A DNA stretch of 64,000 bases from the NCBI RefSeq assembly GCF_026262505.1, contig NC_067207.1, positions 34,316,082-34,380,081 on the forward strand, given 5' to 3'. Below the pieces are notes generated by a model, which was not told the DNA's origin, did not search any database, and was given only the letters and a program-made list of their open reading frames with translations. Shown here piece by piece: positions 37,401-51,962 of the stretch; the first letter of the stretch is position 1, and each line of letters begins with the position of its first letter. The DNA is from Trichomonas vaginalis G3. Lineage: Eukaryota > Parabasalia > Trichomonadida > Trichomonadidae. The translations under genes and the position numbers were made by a program.

Positions 37401-40400
37401 AATAAATAAGTACATAAACTAAGTTTTTAGAGTTGATAGTAAGAAGCGAAAAGAAGCAGTACAGTAGATACAGACGTATCAGCTGCTTCATGCTGCATTG
37501 AAGTATTGTGAATAATTTGAAGTAGTGGTTTTTGAAATCAGCACCTATGAAGAGCTGCTGCGACGAACACCATCTAGTAAGCATTGTGTATTTAGAAACT
37601 GCTTCATGCTGTGTTGAGGTGAAGCTTCGATAAATCTTGTATCAGACGCCGTGGACACCTTTAAATACGCATCAATTCTCACTGTGTGCGAGAGATCGAT
37701 AAAAGTTGGTAAACTTTATGACATAAAATCTTAATTATGCTGCGGATCCCACGCTATGTACTTTTAATCTTGTTTGGAATATGGGTTTTGATCATATTTA
37801 TCGATTAGAGATTGTAATTTTTTGTATAAAAAGTATTTTTATTTTATAAATGATTTCGTCATATATTCATCTTATAATTGTGAAATATTAGTAATAAAAA
37901 ACTTAATAGTTGGCGTGACTGTTTTGAAATATGTCTGATGTTTTTTTGGTTATAGATTGTCAGCCGCGGGAGGCTCCATACTCGACAATTAGAAAATGTT
38001 AACATTTGGTTCAATTTCAATGTAATAGAGAATCTTCATTTCTAACAGGCACTTCACAGTAGATATAGCCTGCAGTTGAATCGAGATTATGCTGATTACA
38101 ATAGAGATAATAGCTCTGTGCATTCCATACTTTTGTTCGATACTCTAGTATAAGTTGATTAAATTTTGCTTTTTTCATAATTTTCTTTCAGAACAAGTAA
38201 TATTGCGTATAGAGAATTCGCTACAATTATCTGTAACCTCTTGCGATGTAGATATTTTTCTAATGTTTGACTCATAAAAAAGATTGTTGAATTATTTTAT
38301 AAATGAAACTTTTCTTGTTCTGAACTTCAAAAATAGCTATGTTATCGTCCATTATCAACACAGTAATAACAATTGGTAAATATAAATTTAATTCTTTTGA
38401 TAATTTAATTGTAAACTTCCTCTGAAATCGTGGGACAAATATTCGCAATTGATAAAGTATGGCATGCATGTAATATTCGATAGGTGGTTGTTGAATAATC
38501 TTTACTTAGTGGTGTTTGGAGTTATTCCGAAGTGTGGCAGAGTTACTGTTTTTCTTGAAGAAACAAAAGCTATTGAATCTGAGATTCCATCAAATATATA
38601 ATTGAAAGCATCATAGTCGTCTGCAAACGGGACAAAGGCACTTCTCAATTATGTCTGACAAATACAAGAATAAGAACAGTATAAAAATTTAGAAAAAATG
38701 ATGGTGCTAGAATTAGATGAAAATCATTAATGAGAATGCAAAATTTTTTATGAAGATATTGATCGTTCAAACTAAATTACATGACTATTCTGCTTTGAAT
38801 AAGGAAACACAAATAAAATGAATAAGCAAATAAAGTGAGAGGCAAAATCAAGATTTATAATATTGGAATGAAAAATTTTTAGTGGAGAAAATTTTCAAGC
38901 TGAAATGATGAGTAAATTCATGAAAGGGAAATTCGAGTAGTGTGATAGATAATAATCAAAACGGTGCTTTTTGAAATAGGTATCAAGAAACTAAATTTCT
39001 CAAAACTATACTTTTTATTGTAAACACAAATAATCTAGTGGAAAGATTATTATTTTCATTTAGAATCTGATTTGAATGAATATTCCATTGTTGATCGCCC
39101 CATTCATTAATGAGAAGTCGGTAGTTCATGCTCTATCACCACACTATAATATATCAATCATCAATCGTATTGTAGAGTAATTATTTTAGATGAGGTCGGC
39201 TCTCAAATTTTTCGAGGATAAATTACTGCAGTGTTCACAATGGGAGTGCGCAGAGTCTATGAGCGATACTCCAGGAGGAGAAGCATCTGCTGGATATTCG
39301 AGAAGGTGTTCAGAACATGTATAGCTCTGCACTTAATGCATTCTAGAAGAATCCACACAGAATTAAGTAATTTCGAACTCTGGACGAAAATTGGCGGCAG
39401 GGCTTTGTGAAGTATCAACCGTCTCCTAGGGTGTGCTGTTTTGATATACGTGATATAGTAGATAGAATAATACGATAACCGAATGCAACTCACTGGGCAC
39501 CTTGGCCCTTGCAACAATTCGGAAGTAACAAGTCAAGTCATGCGACTTGCGATGAACTAGGGCAAGTTTCGCTGTAATGCAGCCAGTTTAGAATAAGGGA
39601 CTAACTAGAAAACTGTGATGTGTTTCCTCCAACAAAGGCGACAAGCAGTTATCGAAAAGTCAAATACATAATGTAATTTGGATGCGGGAAACTACTGTTC
39701 TTACAGAAATACATTATTGAGCCAAAATGGAAATGTTCACCGTTGAGTCTTATATTAATATGTTCATCATCAGATGAGTAGTCACTGGCTCAGAATTTAT
39801 GCAAATGGACAAGTTCGAAGGCGAGAAATCATAATGTCCATCATTAGATGGATCATGTTTAGTTCGTGTATTCTACCCACCAAAAGATATTTTATTTCAC
39901 GTTGATTTTATACGAAAGGAGCATTGGGAAAAAATTAACGCAATACGCGAAATGTCCTTAGAAGATGGAATTTCACAAAGCATGTACAGGAATACGATAG
40001 ATCGCGCAAATGCCGGCAGAATTATTACTGCAGATTTATCGAGAAAATCTGCAAGCCCAGAGATTAGTAGACAATTCTGTCATCAATTTATTTTTAATTT
40101 GTTTCTGAATCTAAAACTGTTGTTGATTTCATTTTCCGGTGAATTATAATTTTCATATTATTTTTAATATAAAAAGAATTTACTTTTTAGAGTATACAGA
40201 AATATTTTGGTGCTAATTTTCGCGGTGTGGGAATCATTTAAACATAGTTATCATGCATTAATTACGAAATTTCTGTATGAAGATGGATGATCAAGTTAAC
40301 TAGCCTAACTTGGTGTTAAAAAGAGATTTCTGACAATGGCAGATGTGTGACCATTCAGATCGGGAAGTAATATGATTTACGGTACTATGGACTTATATGA

Positions 40401-40750
40401 ATAACAATTTTTAATTAGAATTGAAATTTAATTGATCAAGAAAATAGATCTCAATCAAAGAACGGATAGCGAAACATTAATAGATATCACAAGTGCAATG
40501 ATAGTTCAATCGTTAAAATATTCAAATTCGAGTATTGTTTGAAGCTTTTACTGAATTCATCATGTTTGGGCATTTTTTCTTAGCGATCTTGTTATCGGAG
40601 ATTATTTATTGAACAGGTGTATTATGCCATTTGCAAAAATTTCTCTTTTCTTCCAATATCGAAACTAAGTGTTTTGAAATATCAGGATGATTAGACGCGG
40701 AGAATTAGCGGTGCAACATCCCGTCTTTTAACGAAACGAACAAAGTATTT
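37401..40750. other. Region of unclear content, isolated coding traces
   Basis: CTGCTTCATGCTG with flanks occurs twice (about 37478 and 37598). A plus-strand trace at about 39870-40090 reads YPPKDILFHVDFIRKEHWEK and SRKSASPEISRQF and may be a gene fragment, possibly the dynein N-terminal tail. Nothing else is recognisable. Confidence 0.3.
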
Positions 40751-42440
40751 AAAGGAAAAGAGCTTGCCAATTATCTTCTATTATATTCCTGAGAAAGTGT
40801 GAAAATTCCTCAAATTGGCGAATGGAGTCGTTTCCATTAGCAAAACGCGTACAATTAACAAAACAATTACCAATCTCCACTATAAAATAACCAAATACAA
40901 TTCAAAATCAGAAACAGGCGAGCAAATATATCGGTCCAGTATTATCAACGACGAATTAAATATGATCCCTAAATCTAGATGCTGCTGGAAATCAATCTCT
41001 CGAAGCTTGCGTCAGTTTTCTCCAGAGGAAACTACAACAGATTTTAAATGATATTCTGATAATCAAGAACAATTAATCAATTAAACAATTCTTTCCGCTC
41101 AATCATGAAGAAAATTACAAGAACCACGTTTCGACCATCCGATATTTTCGATGATTCTACATTGAAGACCTTCCTTTGGAAGAATTAACTGAAAAAATCA
41201 TCGTTTTTCGAATATCAGGATTAGTGGTCACATTACTGGTCGAATTGCCAAAGTATATTCGAGTTAAACCAAGAGAACACTTGTTCTTGATCGAATGACC
41301 TCAAACTGAAAGAGAAAATAGTTTCAAGTCATATTGCGTTTTGAGCGGAAAACCAAGAATCTTTTCAAGCAAAGAGTGGCTAGCAGCTAAACGAGGAGCT
41401 AGCTTTAAATATCGAGGCTTCTGTGAGATTCAAGTTGAAATCGATACAATGCAAGAGACTTCCTGAGCTTTCATCCAAGAACATATCCAGATCAATATAC
41501 TGAAAATCTAATCTACAATGGGGCGACTTCCACGCGTGAAGAAAATATAACAAAGATTAACTTTAAAGATCTGCGAAAAAAGATTCAAGACAGTGAACTC
41601 ATACGAAACTTGAAATTCGAACACGACGGAGTTTCAACCAGCTACCCAATCGTGAAAGTTTATTGCTGTTCTAATTCAAAAACGAAACCTCCGAAATTGA
41701 GTGGGTGTTTAACAATCATGACTGACTACAAAGAGACAGAAGAGGCTGAACGAGTTCTTTTATTCGCTTATCCTGTTTTTTCAGCGCGCAATTTACCACC
41801 AAATTTGGCGCAACTTTTCGACCATTGCTTCGAATACAGACTTCTCCAAAAGTTTGATATTAAATTAACAGGAATATATCTCCAAGCAATATGAAAATCT
41901 TTTCATCAGTTTCTTCAAATCTCAAAACATCTATCATAATCCGTTAGAAAATGCAGTTTCTACACATTTGGTGAGGAATGTAACACAAAAGGAACGTGGA
42001 TGTCGACAATTTTGGCTATGTTGCCACAAGAATGCTTCATACAGTTTTATACATTATTATAACGAATCATGAAGAATTCATGGGATCATTGAGAAATACC
42101 GAAACAGTAAAAAAACGCGAGCCAAAATTAATGTCAACTTGCCATTTTCTGAAGATAAATTAATAACTGTCGAGTCCAACATTGGATGTATCGAGAGAAC
42201 AGATCTAGGATGAATTCCAAAGCTCAGAGTCACACACCAGGACATTGTGAAAATCAAATCTTCATTGTTTGGAGGTAGAGTCGACATCTGTCTCATTCCT
42301 AGGAATAAACAAAACTATTCAAACAGAATTGGAGGCATTTGCAAATATTATTGACCTCGTTAATTTTTCCACCAACCAAGACGTTTTAATTACGACGAAT
42401 GGAAGTTTTTAGGCTCGTGTACGTTGTAAGGTCTAGATTC
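40751..42440 (+). pseudogene. Possible N-terminal tail of the dynein heavy chain
   Basis: Plus-strand frames keep changing but look coding: 40815-41051, 41610-41894 and others (RGASFKYRGFCEIQVEIDT, SYPIVKVYCC, YSFIHYYNE). Base composition is less AT-rich than the region to the left. The distance to the dynein linker, about 2 kb, fits a dynein tail, which is poorly conserved. No tail motif can be named, so the assignment rests on position. Confidence 0.35.
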
Positions 42441-45400
42441 CATGAACGATGTACGATGCCATATCGTGTCGGTCCAAGGTGGTAGAAGACCTCTGTACGA
42501 GTAAGACAGTCAACTTTGAGAGTTTACAAAAGGTATTAGATTCCAATTCAAATGAATATGCAAGAGTCTACAACAGTCAGATGTTTCTTCAAATATGTGT
42601 ACGGACTTTCCCAACAGAACTCATTGTCCATGGCCGAAACCTCATTTACAACTTTTTGGACAGCAGTAAGACAAATTCGTCCTTAAGACTTGGGATTCCA
42701 TTGAAACACGACTTCAATGAGATCACCGTTGAATAAGAGATCCCGAGACCCAAGCTTAAGCGAAATGAAGAATACATGTCAAAATTTATGATGACGGTTA
42801 CAGAACGTACAGACCTTATTAATTACGATTTAATAACAGGTTTACTATTCCTTGAACAGAGTTCCATTCGACATTTCCAACGAAAAATCGAGTATGGTAC
42901 ATAAATCCGACAAATGCCAGTCAAGAATTTCGACTTTAAACTCGATGAAACCTAGAGCGAATCCTGTCTATTGAACGTATCAAATGATCAGCCATGAGCT
43001 CAAGGTTAACCAGAAAAGCTAGAAGACGAAGCATTCGATCTTTCGGAGAAATGTATGATGTTTGGCACAGGAAATACAAGCGAATTTAGAGATGATGTTG
43101 AAGTGTTGACCAAGTTAAACGAGATGCAGAACGTGTTGGAAGGATAGCAGCCGAACCAGACTGTACAACAGCATGAAAAGTTGTTTAGTTTTTCGAAAAA
43201 AAGGATCAAACAAAGTTTTGGTTACGTTAAAAGCGAATTTACAACCATTACATACTTTGTGGAACTTAAGCCAACGACTGCAAACAACAGCGCGCACCTG
43301 TGGTTGGACTCTATTTCTTCACACGCATAAATGCCAGAGCCAATGAATCGAATTTCATTATATCAGCGACCAAAAAAATTGAATAAATTGAAAAAAGAAT
43401 TGGCCGACCACATTTCTTAGTTGACAGGGTATTGAATCCTTTAGCGAGACAAATGATGAATTCAGAAACACGTACGCAGTTAATTATGAAATTACGATAC
43501 TCCTGCATCAAAACAAAGCATTGGGAGAGAAATTTCGAAAGTTTGTAAAGTGTTTCGATGCAGGCCTGATTAGAAATAACACTCAGAGATTCTTCGTGGA
43601 TTTTGCATTTCGGTAACAGTGGATGGGGAACAAGTAACACAATAGCAAATGTTGCTCTGTAGCGCAAAGAATTACATCTGGAAAACATCTTTGGATGAAG
43701 AATGGATGCTGATTTTACAAACAATACAAGAAAATTTGTTACTGTTCTGAATTTCAGAAATTCCGGTCATATTTATTCTCAATGAATTGAATGATATCAA
43801 CTTCTACTATCTGATGACCAATTAGTCACAAAGCAAACTATCCTTGCATTCTCCTTTCATTAGAGCCTGTATGAAAGAAGAGAGCATAGGAAAGACTCAG
43901 TTTTCCTTCATGTCAGAAAATATCCTTAATGAAAATTGGATTTCTTGTCACACAAGAACTGTGTTTTTTATTACAGCCAATGTTTCACAGGAACATCCAT
44001 ACAACAGAAGCTGGCGAAAGAAGCAGATTGAACGGACACGCTAATCTCCTGAATGTCAAACAGTTATGACAGGGATGGATATATTCGAGCAATTAAATCA
44101 AGTGCAAACATTTATTGGATCCCAAATCATATCGGATTGAACAAATATTGACAAAAGAGAATGGGATTCTCTCAGATTCTCTTCTTGAGTAAGACAACTG
44201 ATAACTATTATTAAGTCATTCGAAAGAAATTGGAAAAGTTTCAAGAAAGTTTGTCTAATTGTTTGAATACGTAAATTACTGTGACAGATGGATGGTGATG
44301 ACATTGTATCAATGATGACAGTGAAGGAGAGAAAGTCAAATTGTTTAATCCTGTACAAATTTCATACTCTGAAATAGAAGTATTGGCTAAATAACTTTGA
44401 AGCGAAATGAATAACATTCTGCTTGAAGTGCAATATATCGAGAACTAGACGAGAATATGGCTATAAAGAAACAGTCAAAAGAAAATGGATAACATCATTA
44501 CACACGCTGACACTCAGTTACTTCTGTGATGAGAGCGAAGGGTAGAACTCCACACATAATACGGCGACCGATTACATCTAGTAATCAAATCAGAGTTTTG
44601 GTCGAACATGTCGGTCCCATAATAGGCATAGCAATTAACGCAATGAAAGTTTTGTATGGCCAAAAATATGTTGAATACAGTTAGAAACAGTTGAACGGAT
44701 TAGATGAGAAAACTCATAGATCTTAGAGTTCGAATAGCAAGCCTGATGCAGTTTTGTGCGCTTGGCAGTAGTTGTTGAGTCTCTTTGGAATACATAACCG
44801 GGAGCACAGTATCCAGAAAGATTGGTCGTTCTAGCAAGAAGTTGTTTGAATTACGAATCATTGTAAGATGCATAGGCAACAACTTGATGATATTAATTGG
44901 GAAGATTCAACAGTAATTGTTCGCTCAATTAACAATGTTTTTCGAGTATTCTTAATGAATAGCGCCCGGGTAAGTATCACCACGATTAGTTCATTACTGC
45001 CTTTGACTGATAGATGCTACCCAAACATTGTTTATGCCGTCGTCAGAATGATATCTTGCGGGGCTCCAAGCGGCCAGCAGGTTACAGGAAAAACAAGCAA
45101 CAGTTTAGAGATTGCGCGATAAGCTACTTGAAAGATTCTTGGTCGTTATACAATTGTTCTGAACGAAGTTACATTCCTGAACAATGTCACAGTTTCTTCG
45201 CAGGTTTTCTAGTTCAGGACTCGTGAGGGTCGTTGCTTCGATGATATTCAACCGTGTAACAATGTCGAAGTTCTTCTGTTATTGCAATAACAACGTACAA
45301 CAATTAAAATGCAATTGCTGAATAAATGCACAGAACTTTTCAATATGGATAAAGATCGTTTGAATTGTTTAGGTGCGTACGGTTCACATTTGCATCGCGC

Positions 45401-46620
45401 ATGATAACCGCTGGTTAGCAGGCAGGAAGATGAGCTACAGATAACTTGAAAGCATTGTTTCAGACATGCGCAATGAATGGTCCCTGATTTCATTTTCCCG
45501 ATTTCAGAAATTTTGGCTTTATTCTCCGGCGGTTTTACAACCGCTTCTTCATTGGCTGTCAATATAGTTGCATTGTGTTTGATTTGTGCAGCGGAAACGT
45601 TTTCACAACAGCACCCCACTACGAATTGGGCTTGAGAGCCATGAAGGCCATTCTTTACAAGCAGGAAAAGCGTCAAGAGGTAAAGTGACTTGAAGCAAAC
45701 GAATCATGTACTTTAGTCAGCCTAACTAAGAGATTGCTACACTTCCGAAATTGATTTCTGATGATATTCCTTTATTCATGGCATAATTGATTGTATGTAT
45801 TCCCGTAGTGTTGAATAGCACAACCCATCGAATGATGACTTCTGTGAGATTCACTTGAAGGAGTCAATCAACGACGAAATCCAAGAAGGCCAGCCATGGA
45901 TATAAATATAGCTCAAAGCTATTTGATTATACGAAACACATTGGTCAGACACGGATATTATGTTGGTCGGTGGCGCGAATGGGCGGAGAAAATCAACAGC
46001 ATGAAATCTCTTTCCTTTAGCTTTGACTGATTTTCAAAGACAAACAACAGTTTGTACAAGCCACATCAGTGAGATCCCTCAATCGCCAAAGGCAATCTCT
46101 TAGTTGCAGAGACTCTAACGGGTTCTCTTCAAGTTCCTAGTAACAAGTGATGGCTGACGGCGTTTTGTCAAAATCATCAAGAAATGTCATTTTCTGAACA
46201 AGCCGTTTGGCAAATGGATTATCGTGATGGTCCTGTCGAGTTCCTTGGTGGATTGAGTCAATGAACTATTGGTTGGATGAAAGAAGTCCTTTGCCTTCGT
46301 GAACTGACCGAGCGTACAGTTATCGCCACATGTCAAAATGATTCGATGATGAGTTGACAAATTTGGATGAAGCATCTGTCCTGACAACTGTTTCTCGGTT
46401 GACGGGAATGGTCTTATTTCGATCCAAGGTGTTTTTTGAGTTGGAGCAGCATGTGGCTGATTCATGGTGAGAGACTCACTCCTGTTGTGGGAAGAAGACC
46501 CAAGGCAACAGGTTTGCTAGATAAGGTGAACGGAACTCAGAATCATGGTACATCAATTGGGTGGCCGGTAGGACGATGGTCTGCTCATTCTTAAGATGAA
46601 TTGCTCTAAAGAATTAGGTG
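42441..46620 (+). pseudogene. Dynein heavy chain: pre-linker, linker, AAA1 and AAA2, indel-riddled
   Basis: Dynein landmarks appear in order on the plus strand, in shifting frames. The pre-linker is 42449-43150 (FDLSEKCMMFGTG). In the linker, RYSCIKTKHWERNFES (about 43490) matches the conserved R-x-R-H-W-x-x-(I/L) block and LLSDDQLVTKQT (about 43810) matches LLDDxxVxTQ. Then come WEDSTVIVRSINNVFRVF (about 44890), LTDRCY (about 45005), the AAA1 Walker A remnant TGKTSNSLEIAR (45080-45119), an NCSD-FNR region (45150-45250), and LVRHGYYVGRW at the AAA2 entry (about 45935). From 46084 it coincides with the start of copy B and ends at the same break as the fragment at 3-476. The gene appears 3'-truncated in both copies; the internal frameshifts are probably sequence errors. 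Confidence 0.8.
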
Positions 46621-47967
46621 CTCATCAGATTCAATATTTATATGAGGTAATTTTGCATAAAGGGACTGTAAGGGTGCACACGAGAGGATATGTAATGGAT
46701 TCAGAATTGGTAGGAACCTTATTTTTAGTGCATTGGATCCTTATGGCTACCTAATTAGGCTCGAAAAGCAAAAAATATAAAAAAATGACAAACTTGATCC
46801 ATTATGATACCGCTTTCATGGAGGTAGTTTTTAATCCGCTAGTATTTTCCTTTGAATCTCTTTAACAATTCCGAGGGTCAATCATCAAATCTTCAGTAGA
46901 AGAAAGGAAGAATCGACTTACTAGCGGTTGTAAATAGATAAGAATACATATATTGTAATTACTTTTTATTTTACATAATTAATTTGTTTTGAAGCTCATT
47001 AGTTTCCATCAAATTTTAAATAAAAATCATAAAATGTTGAAAATTTCATCATATTTTAATAGGGTTTTTGGCACTTTATGGGACATTACGTACATCACTA
47101 TGTCGAACTGACTTGATATTTTGAAATTTAATTATTTATCAAATTAAATTTAACGTTGTACATTTATAATTATTTAGTCATATTCTTTGCAATAATTCTA
47201 ATGTAGATTTTGTAACAAATCAAAAAGAAAATTTTAACGTGCTTTAATTATTTTTCTTTTTTATAATAAATAAATATTATTAATAATTAACAATATTCAT
47301 AATGTTTCACACCTTTCAAAAATAATATCTTCCTCCTCTCAAATAAACGTACAGTACGGTGGCTCTTTTTTCAAAGAAATTAAATTTGAAATTTTGGGCT
47401 CAACTATTAGAGATTTTTTCACCTTCAATCGATAATATGTTTGTCTATATCAGAGCTCCTTTGCTTTTTTGATACTTAACATTGTTCCTAAATCTTAGCG
47501 TTAAGGCTGTCTGAAATATTTTCTTTTTTTCGAAAAAAATTCGAAAAATTCTTAAATTCCAAAAATTCCTTAATATCCTGAGATTTTTGGTAAAAAAGTA
47601 TTTTTACATGAACATTGTTATATTTAATATGGAAGTATATTGATAAGGTAAAAAATCAAATTGTTTATTGCAATATTCATGCGAGAAACAAACTAACGAA
47701 TCCTCAAAATTGAGAGGGAATTCTCTCCTCCTTCTCAAATAACGTACAATACGGGTGCACCCTCAAATCATATCCAATACCACATGCATACATCAAGGCA
47801 TGACTTATACAAGAAAAATTCATTATGAATACCCATGAGATAGACATAATATTTTTTACGTACCTTGACATTCGAAGGAAACCAATTCAATTGGAACTGG
47901 GACCTATTATGATTCATAGTCGATTTATCTCTCACAAAACATTTTTACTTCATTTTTTAGATAACTC

Positions 47968-48965
47968 ATGGATATCTCCTCAGGCTAGGATATGGAGACA
48001 TTCTTGCAACAGATCCTACACAACTCAAGGCAGCAACTTCTATTACGCAATCGAAGAATGTGGTTGTCGAAGAGTCTTGATTTGTGCTGGGATTACATAC
48101 AATCAAGATTTATGGTGATACATTTGAAGAAAGTCTTTGATAAGGTAAAATCAAACGCGAAGATATTTTCATTAACTTCTAAGCTTTGGTGTAGTCATCA
48201 CAGACGCAGATTCTAGTCGATAATGTGAACTCAATAGAGAGATTACAACAAGTTCGAGCCGATTTATATTGGATCTATGGTTGATGATATGCCAATTGCT
48301 CTCAATCAAGAACAGATGGAAGATATTTTCAAAAGATTCCAAATGGAAAGTTATTTATGAACAGACTATAGTATACCTGACACATTAAAAGCGAATGGAA
48401 GAATGCATGAAGAAAGGATGGACACGTTCTATGTGTTTCTACCTTCTCAATGCGAACAACTTGCAACTGGTTTGTCCTGGTGGAATTCGAATATAGTGCT
48501 TGGGTAACTGTGATATAAATCCATAATGCAATCAAGTCGAATGCATGTTTTTACAAAACAACATCATGCCCATTATTGATTATTGTGAGAGTCACAACAT
48601 CTTTTTGAATGGCACACACAACTATTGGAGCATCCCCTCTGTACAAGGATTTCGCGGTTGCACTAATTAATTGAAGATCCAACGCCTGTTGTTAGTATTG
48701 CAATACAAAGATCGAAAAGACACCAGCAGATGTTGTATCAAATTCTTATGCTCAAATGAGTCCCTAAAGGTTATTGCAATTCCTAAGTCATTAAATCCAA
48801 CATACACTCAAATTAATTACGAACATGAATTTCATTCTGAATACTCACAAATGTCTAAAACTCAAGTCTTCGATAGATTTTTATGCTTTTGAAGTGATAT
48901 ATCCAGCTACGTTTTTGGTGTTGATGTTCTTTGGGTTCTATTGGATTTCAATGTTTGGGCTTATA
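47968..48965 (+). pseudogene. Aldo-keto reductase, copy B
   Basis: ATG retained. Many frame breaks; no open piece exceeds about 75 codons. Recognisable landmarks are the DIP start and the SKLW region near 48180. Confidence 0.9.
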
Positions 48966-49155
48966 TCTTATTTTTTTTTTCTGTTATTGTTTTCTTGTTA
49001 GATTAAATCCAAGTCCAACGTCTTATTGTCATTAAGATTCTTTTTGAGTGTTTATGAAGAAACAGATTTTGGGGAAAATTTTTAATTAAGACAAAGTTCA
49101 AAATGAAAAGTGAGTCTTCTAAAAAAGAAAAACAAAAAAAAAAAAAATAAGGTAT

Positions 49156-49302
49156 GGGCTTCCAGGCGTAGTGTCGCCCTCTAGCCCTGATAGAGTTTAG
49201 GTGGGATAAATGAAAGTTTTTAATTCGTAGGCTTTCCAGGGCGTTGCGGCCCTCTAGCCCGCGAAGATTAGTTTAGTAATTAATGAAGTCTTTTATTCGG
49301 AA
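49156..49302 (+). repeat. 67-bp tandem repeat, copy B
   Basis: Two units with indels; the GGCGC/GCGCC hairpin is damaged in both. An interrupted A run precedes them. Confidence 0.8.
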
Positions 49303-49431
49303 AATTGGTTAGTCTTCGGGTCTGAAAACATTAAATATATGTTTTTCACTTTTCACAAATTATATATGTTTTCGATGTTTTGTCACTTTTCTGTCACTTT
49401 TTCGGTAAAACATTTTTAATATTATATAGTA

Positions 49432-50279
49432 AATAATTTTTACTAAAACCTCCGTTACCGGTTCTTTTGGAAATAAGAGTAAATTGTAAAAGATATTACT
49501 ATTGAGAGAAACTTAAGAACTACCGAATGGTCTAACATTTGTAGATTTGTTCGGTGGAAGTTTTCTATGATCCCATTTGTGCCAGACAATATTCCTCAGA
49601 CTCAAAGATATATGATCAATGACTTTCGACAACTATATGGACCGGTCTCAAACATATACCAGACCACAAACAATATAGTTTGAAGAGTTAAATAAGAAAA
49701 GATACCTTTATAGGTAAGATGGAACGTATACATTAGATAAGATAAAATATTGTGAGAGAGGTTTTGAATAACAAGCAGATATATTATATGACTGGGATAG
49801 GTATAACTCCTGCAGACTCATTATATATGGTTCTATAAGAGGTTTCATGAATTGAAAACCTTAAATTCAAAAGTTTTATATATCTTAAAATATACATAAT
49901 GTTTTCAAGAGGACATAGAAAAATATATTGAGGGGTGATAGAGTTTGTGAATTGTCATTGGACGAATTTGTATGAAAATATAAAGACAAGAAAATTTTTC
50001 TTATAGTGACCGCCGTTCTAAATACCCACACATGGATTTTCATACCAAGTAGACTGGACTTTGAGAGACTCCCTTGACAACTTTAGACGTTTTTACATAA
50101 CCACCATGCTTTTTAACTTTAATCCGATTAAAGTGTTTGGGAAACCGTTATGAGATGGTTAGAGACATAGCATGACTATGAGTTTAGTATATGACAAGAT
50201 AGAATAGTAGAGAGGTCTATAAACCGGAGAAAGTGTCACAAGTAAAGAATTTTATTAGTAAGTAATGTGGTTTGAAATA
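49432..50279 (+). pseudogene. Dam-like methyltransferase, copy B
   Basis: The start codon is lost (ATG reads as ATA or TAA in the aligned position). FVDLFGGS is still readable near 49538. The DPPF codons near 50008 are disrupted. Confidence 0.85.
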
Positions 50280-50396
50280 GGACTACTTGTTTTAGGTTTT
50301 TTCTCAATTGAGTGCATTTATTTCTTTGACGTGGAGAAAAGTACAAGGAATTGAAGATGAACCAATGCCTGCAATTTCCAGTATATGTACTCGTAA
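50265..50396 (+). pseudogene. Small membrane protein, copy B
   Basis: The first 15 codons (MWFEIGLLVLGFF) are intact; two indels then shift the tail. Confidence 0.55.
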
Positions 50397-50422
50397 GAGA
50401 TGTTTTTTAATCTAATATTTAA

Positions 50423-50791
50423 ATGGACGCATCAGAACTTAGCGAAATGCAACACACTGGAGACAACCAAACCCAGAGAATATTCAAATGAAGTTAGAAT
50501 AACAAACCTGCAATGGCAAACTATGTCAAGTGCCACAGATGTACAAATGCAAACTGCCATCGTTCAAATGAACGCTGCGTTTAGGTTTGCCACATGGTAA
50601 TGGCAATATGAATGGAAAGAGTTTTTATACAAACCTGAATGTGGGATATATAACAATTTATGCAGATGACGCGAGCAAGGAGTTGACCCAGAATAGTGTT
50701 TTCTACCAGAGAGCAAACAGAATGTAATGAGCTCCCATTAAAGAAGTGTATGGATATCAAAGGCACGAAGAGACTAGGCGGAGCAATTTAG
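50423..50791 (+). pseudogene. 120-aa hypothetical protein, copy B
   Basis: Aligned along its length with about ten indels; start and stop regions are recognisable. Confidence 0.7.
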
Positions 50792-50809
50792 ATTCTTTAC
50801 ATATAGTAA

Positions 50810-51058
50810 ATGGGTTCTTCAGTTACAGCATAGTGAAACTTCTTTCGAATGTTGGAGAAGGTATATGAGAATGGAATAAAAACCGTAGGAAGAGAGGAAT
50901 TTGTGAACGGAGGTGCGAAGAAATGATTGGTAAAGAGAAGTGCAGTTCGTTGGTATTATAGCCAAGAGACCCTGACACCAGAAGAAAGCTCTGTTATACC
51001 CAACAGCGAACCTGCACCAACGTCTAGTTGGCAACCAAATCAACATCCTACACCGTTA
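50810..51058 (+). pseudogene. 80-aa amphipathic protein, copy B
   Basis: The MG start is present but the Gly-Ile-Trp repeat is frame-broken. Confidence 0.65.
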
Positions 51059-51062
51059 AAAA

Positions 51063-51943
51063 ATTATATTTTTACCGTTCGACATAGTAGTTGTATATGA
51101 AACTAAGTTCTAAGTAAACACATGGTATAAATGGAATTATTCTTTTTTCTTCCATCTGTATAAACCAATACTTGAAAGTCTGAAATACTTCCACTTGGTG
51201 GTTCGTATAACTTGTAGGTTTCTCGGTAAAAGTCATATTGCCAAGCAATAAGAAAGAGTTTTAGGGCAGAAAATAATGCAGATTGGAAACAATCAATAGC
51301 AATCCTTGGTCGAAAACATCTTTTAAATAAATATGGTTTCATGCTCTTGATATCTGACTGTATAATATTTTGCTAAAGGAAGTTCGACTTTTGATTTACA
51401 TTCTTTGCAAATAATACCATGAACATTCAGTTGAATTCTGTATATTTTTGTTCGTCTCTTATTTGGAATTTGTTTTGTAGATTTTGAAATACACTTGTGA
51501 ATTTTTGTTTGTCATATACAATTCTCACATAAAGTGTGCTTCGGTATTTGCAATTCATTCCGCAATATTTTGCATAACATGAAATTTATTTTAATCTTCT
51601 ATATTTTTAACGCAGTCTGTAGAGAAGATTGAATAGTCAACTTGTATTAGTCAATTTCCTTCCCATCTTTTTCGTTTCCCTTCCAGATATAGTAGCAATA
51701 TATATAAACTCTACAATAAATGGAAAACTTTTTATCTTCTAGACAGCACAAACTTCATTCTACGAAAGCAATAGCTTTTGTGCACAGATGGTCTCTAACG
51801 CATCTTACATGGGTAGTCATAAACGATAGCCTGTCATGCTTTAACGGTATCTGGTTCAACAGCTTTGACTGTTACATTAGTAAAAGTTCATCTAATCGGT
51901 TTTTATGTACAACATCTTGAATTTTCTTTTCTATTGGAAGCAT
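51063..51943 (-). pseudogene. Candidate minor capsid protein, copy B
   Basis: Counterpart of 4719-5567. The YEPPSGS-SDFQV segment remains readable in the piece 51103-51342. Confidence 0.75.
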
Positions 51944-51962
51944 ATTTTTCATCTAGAATAAA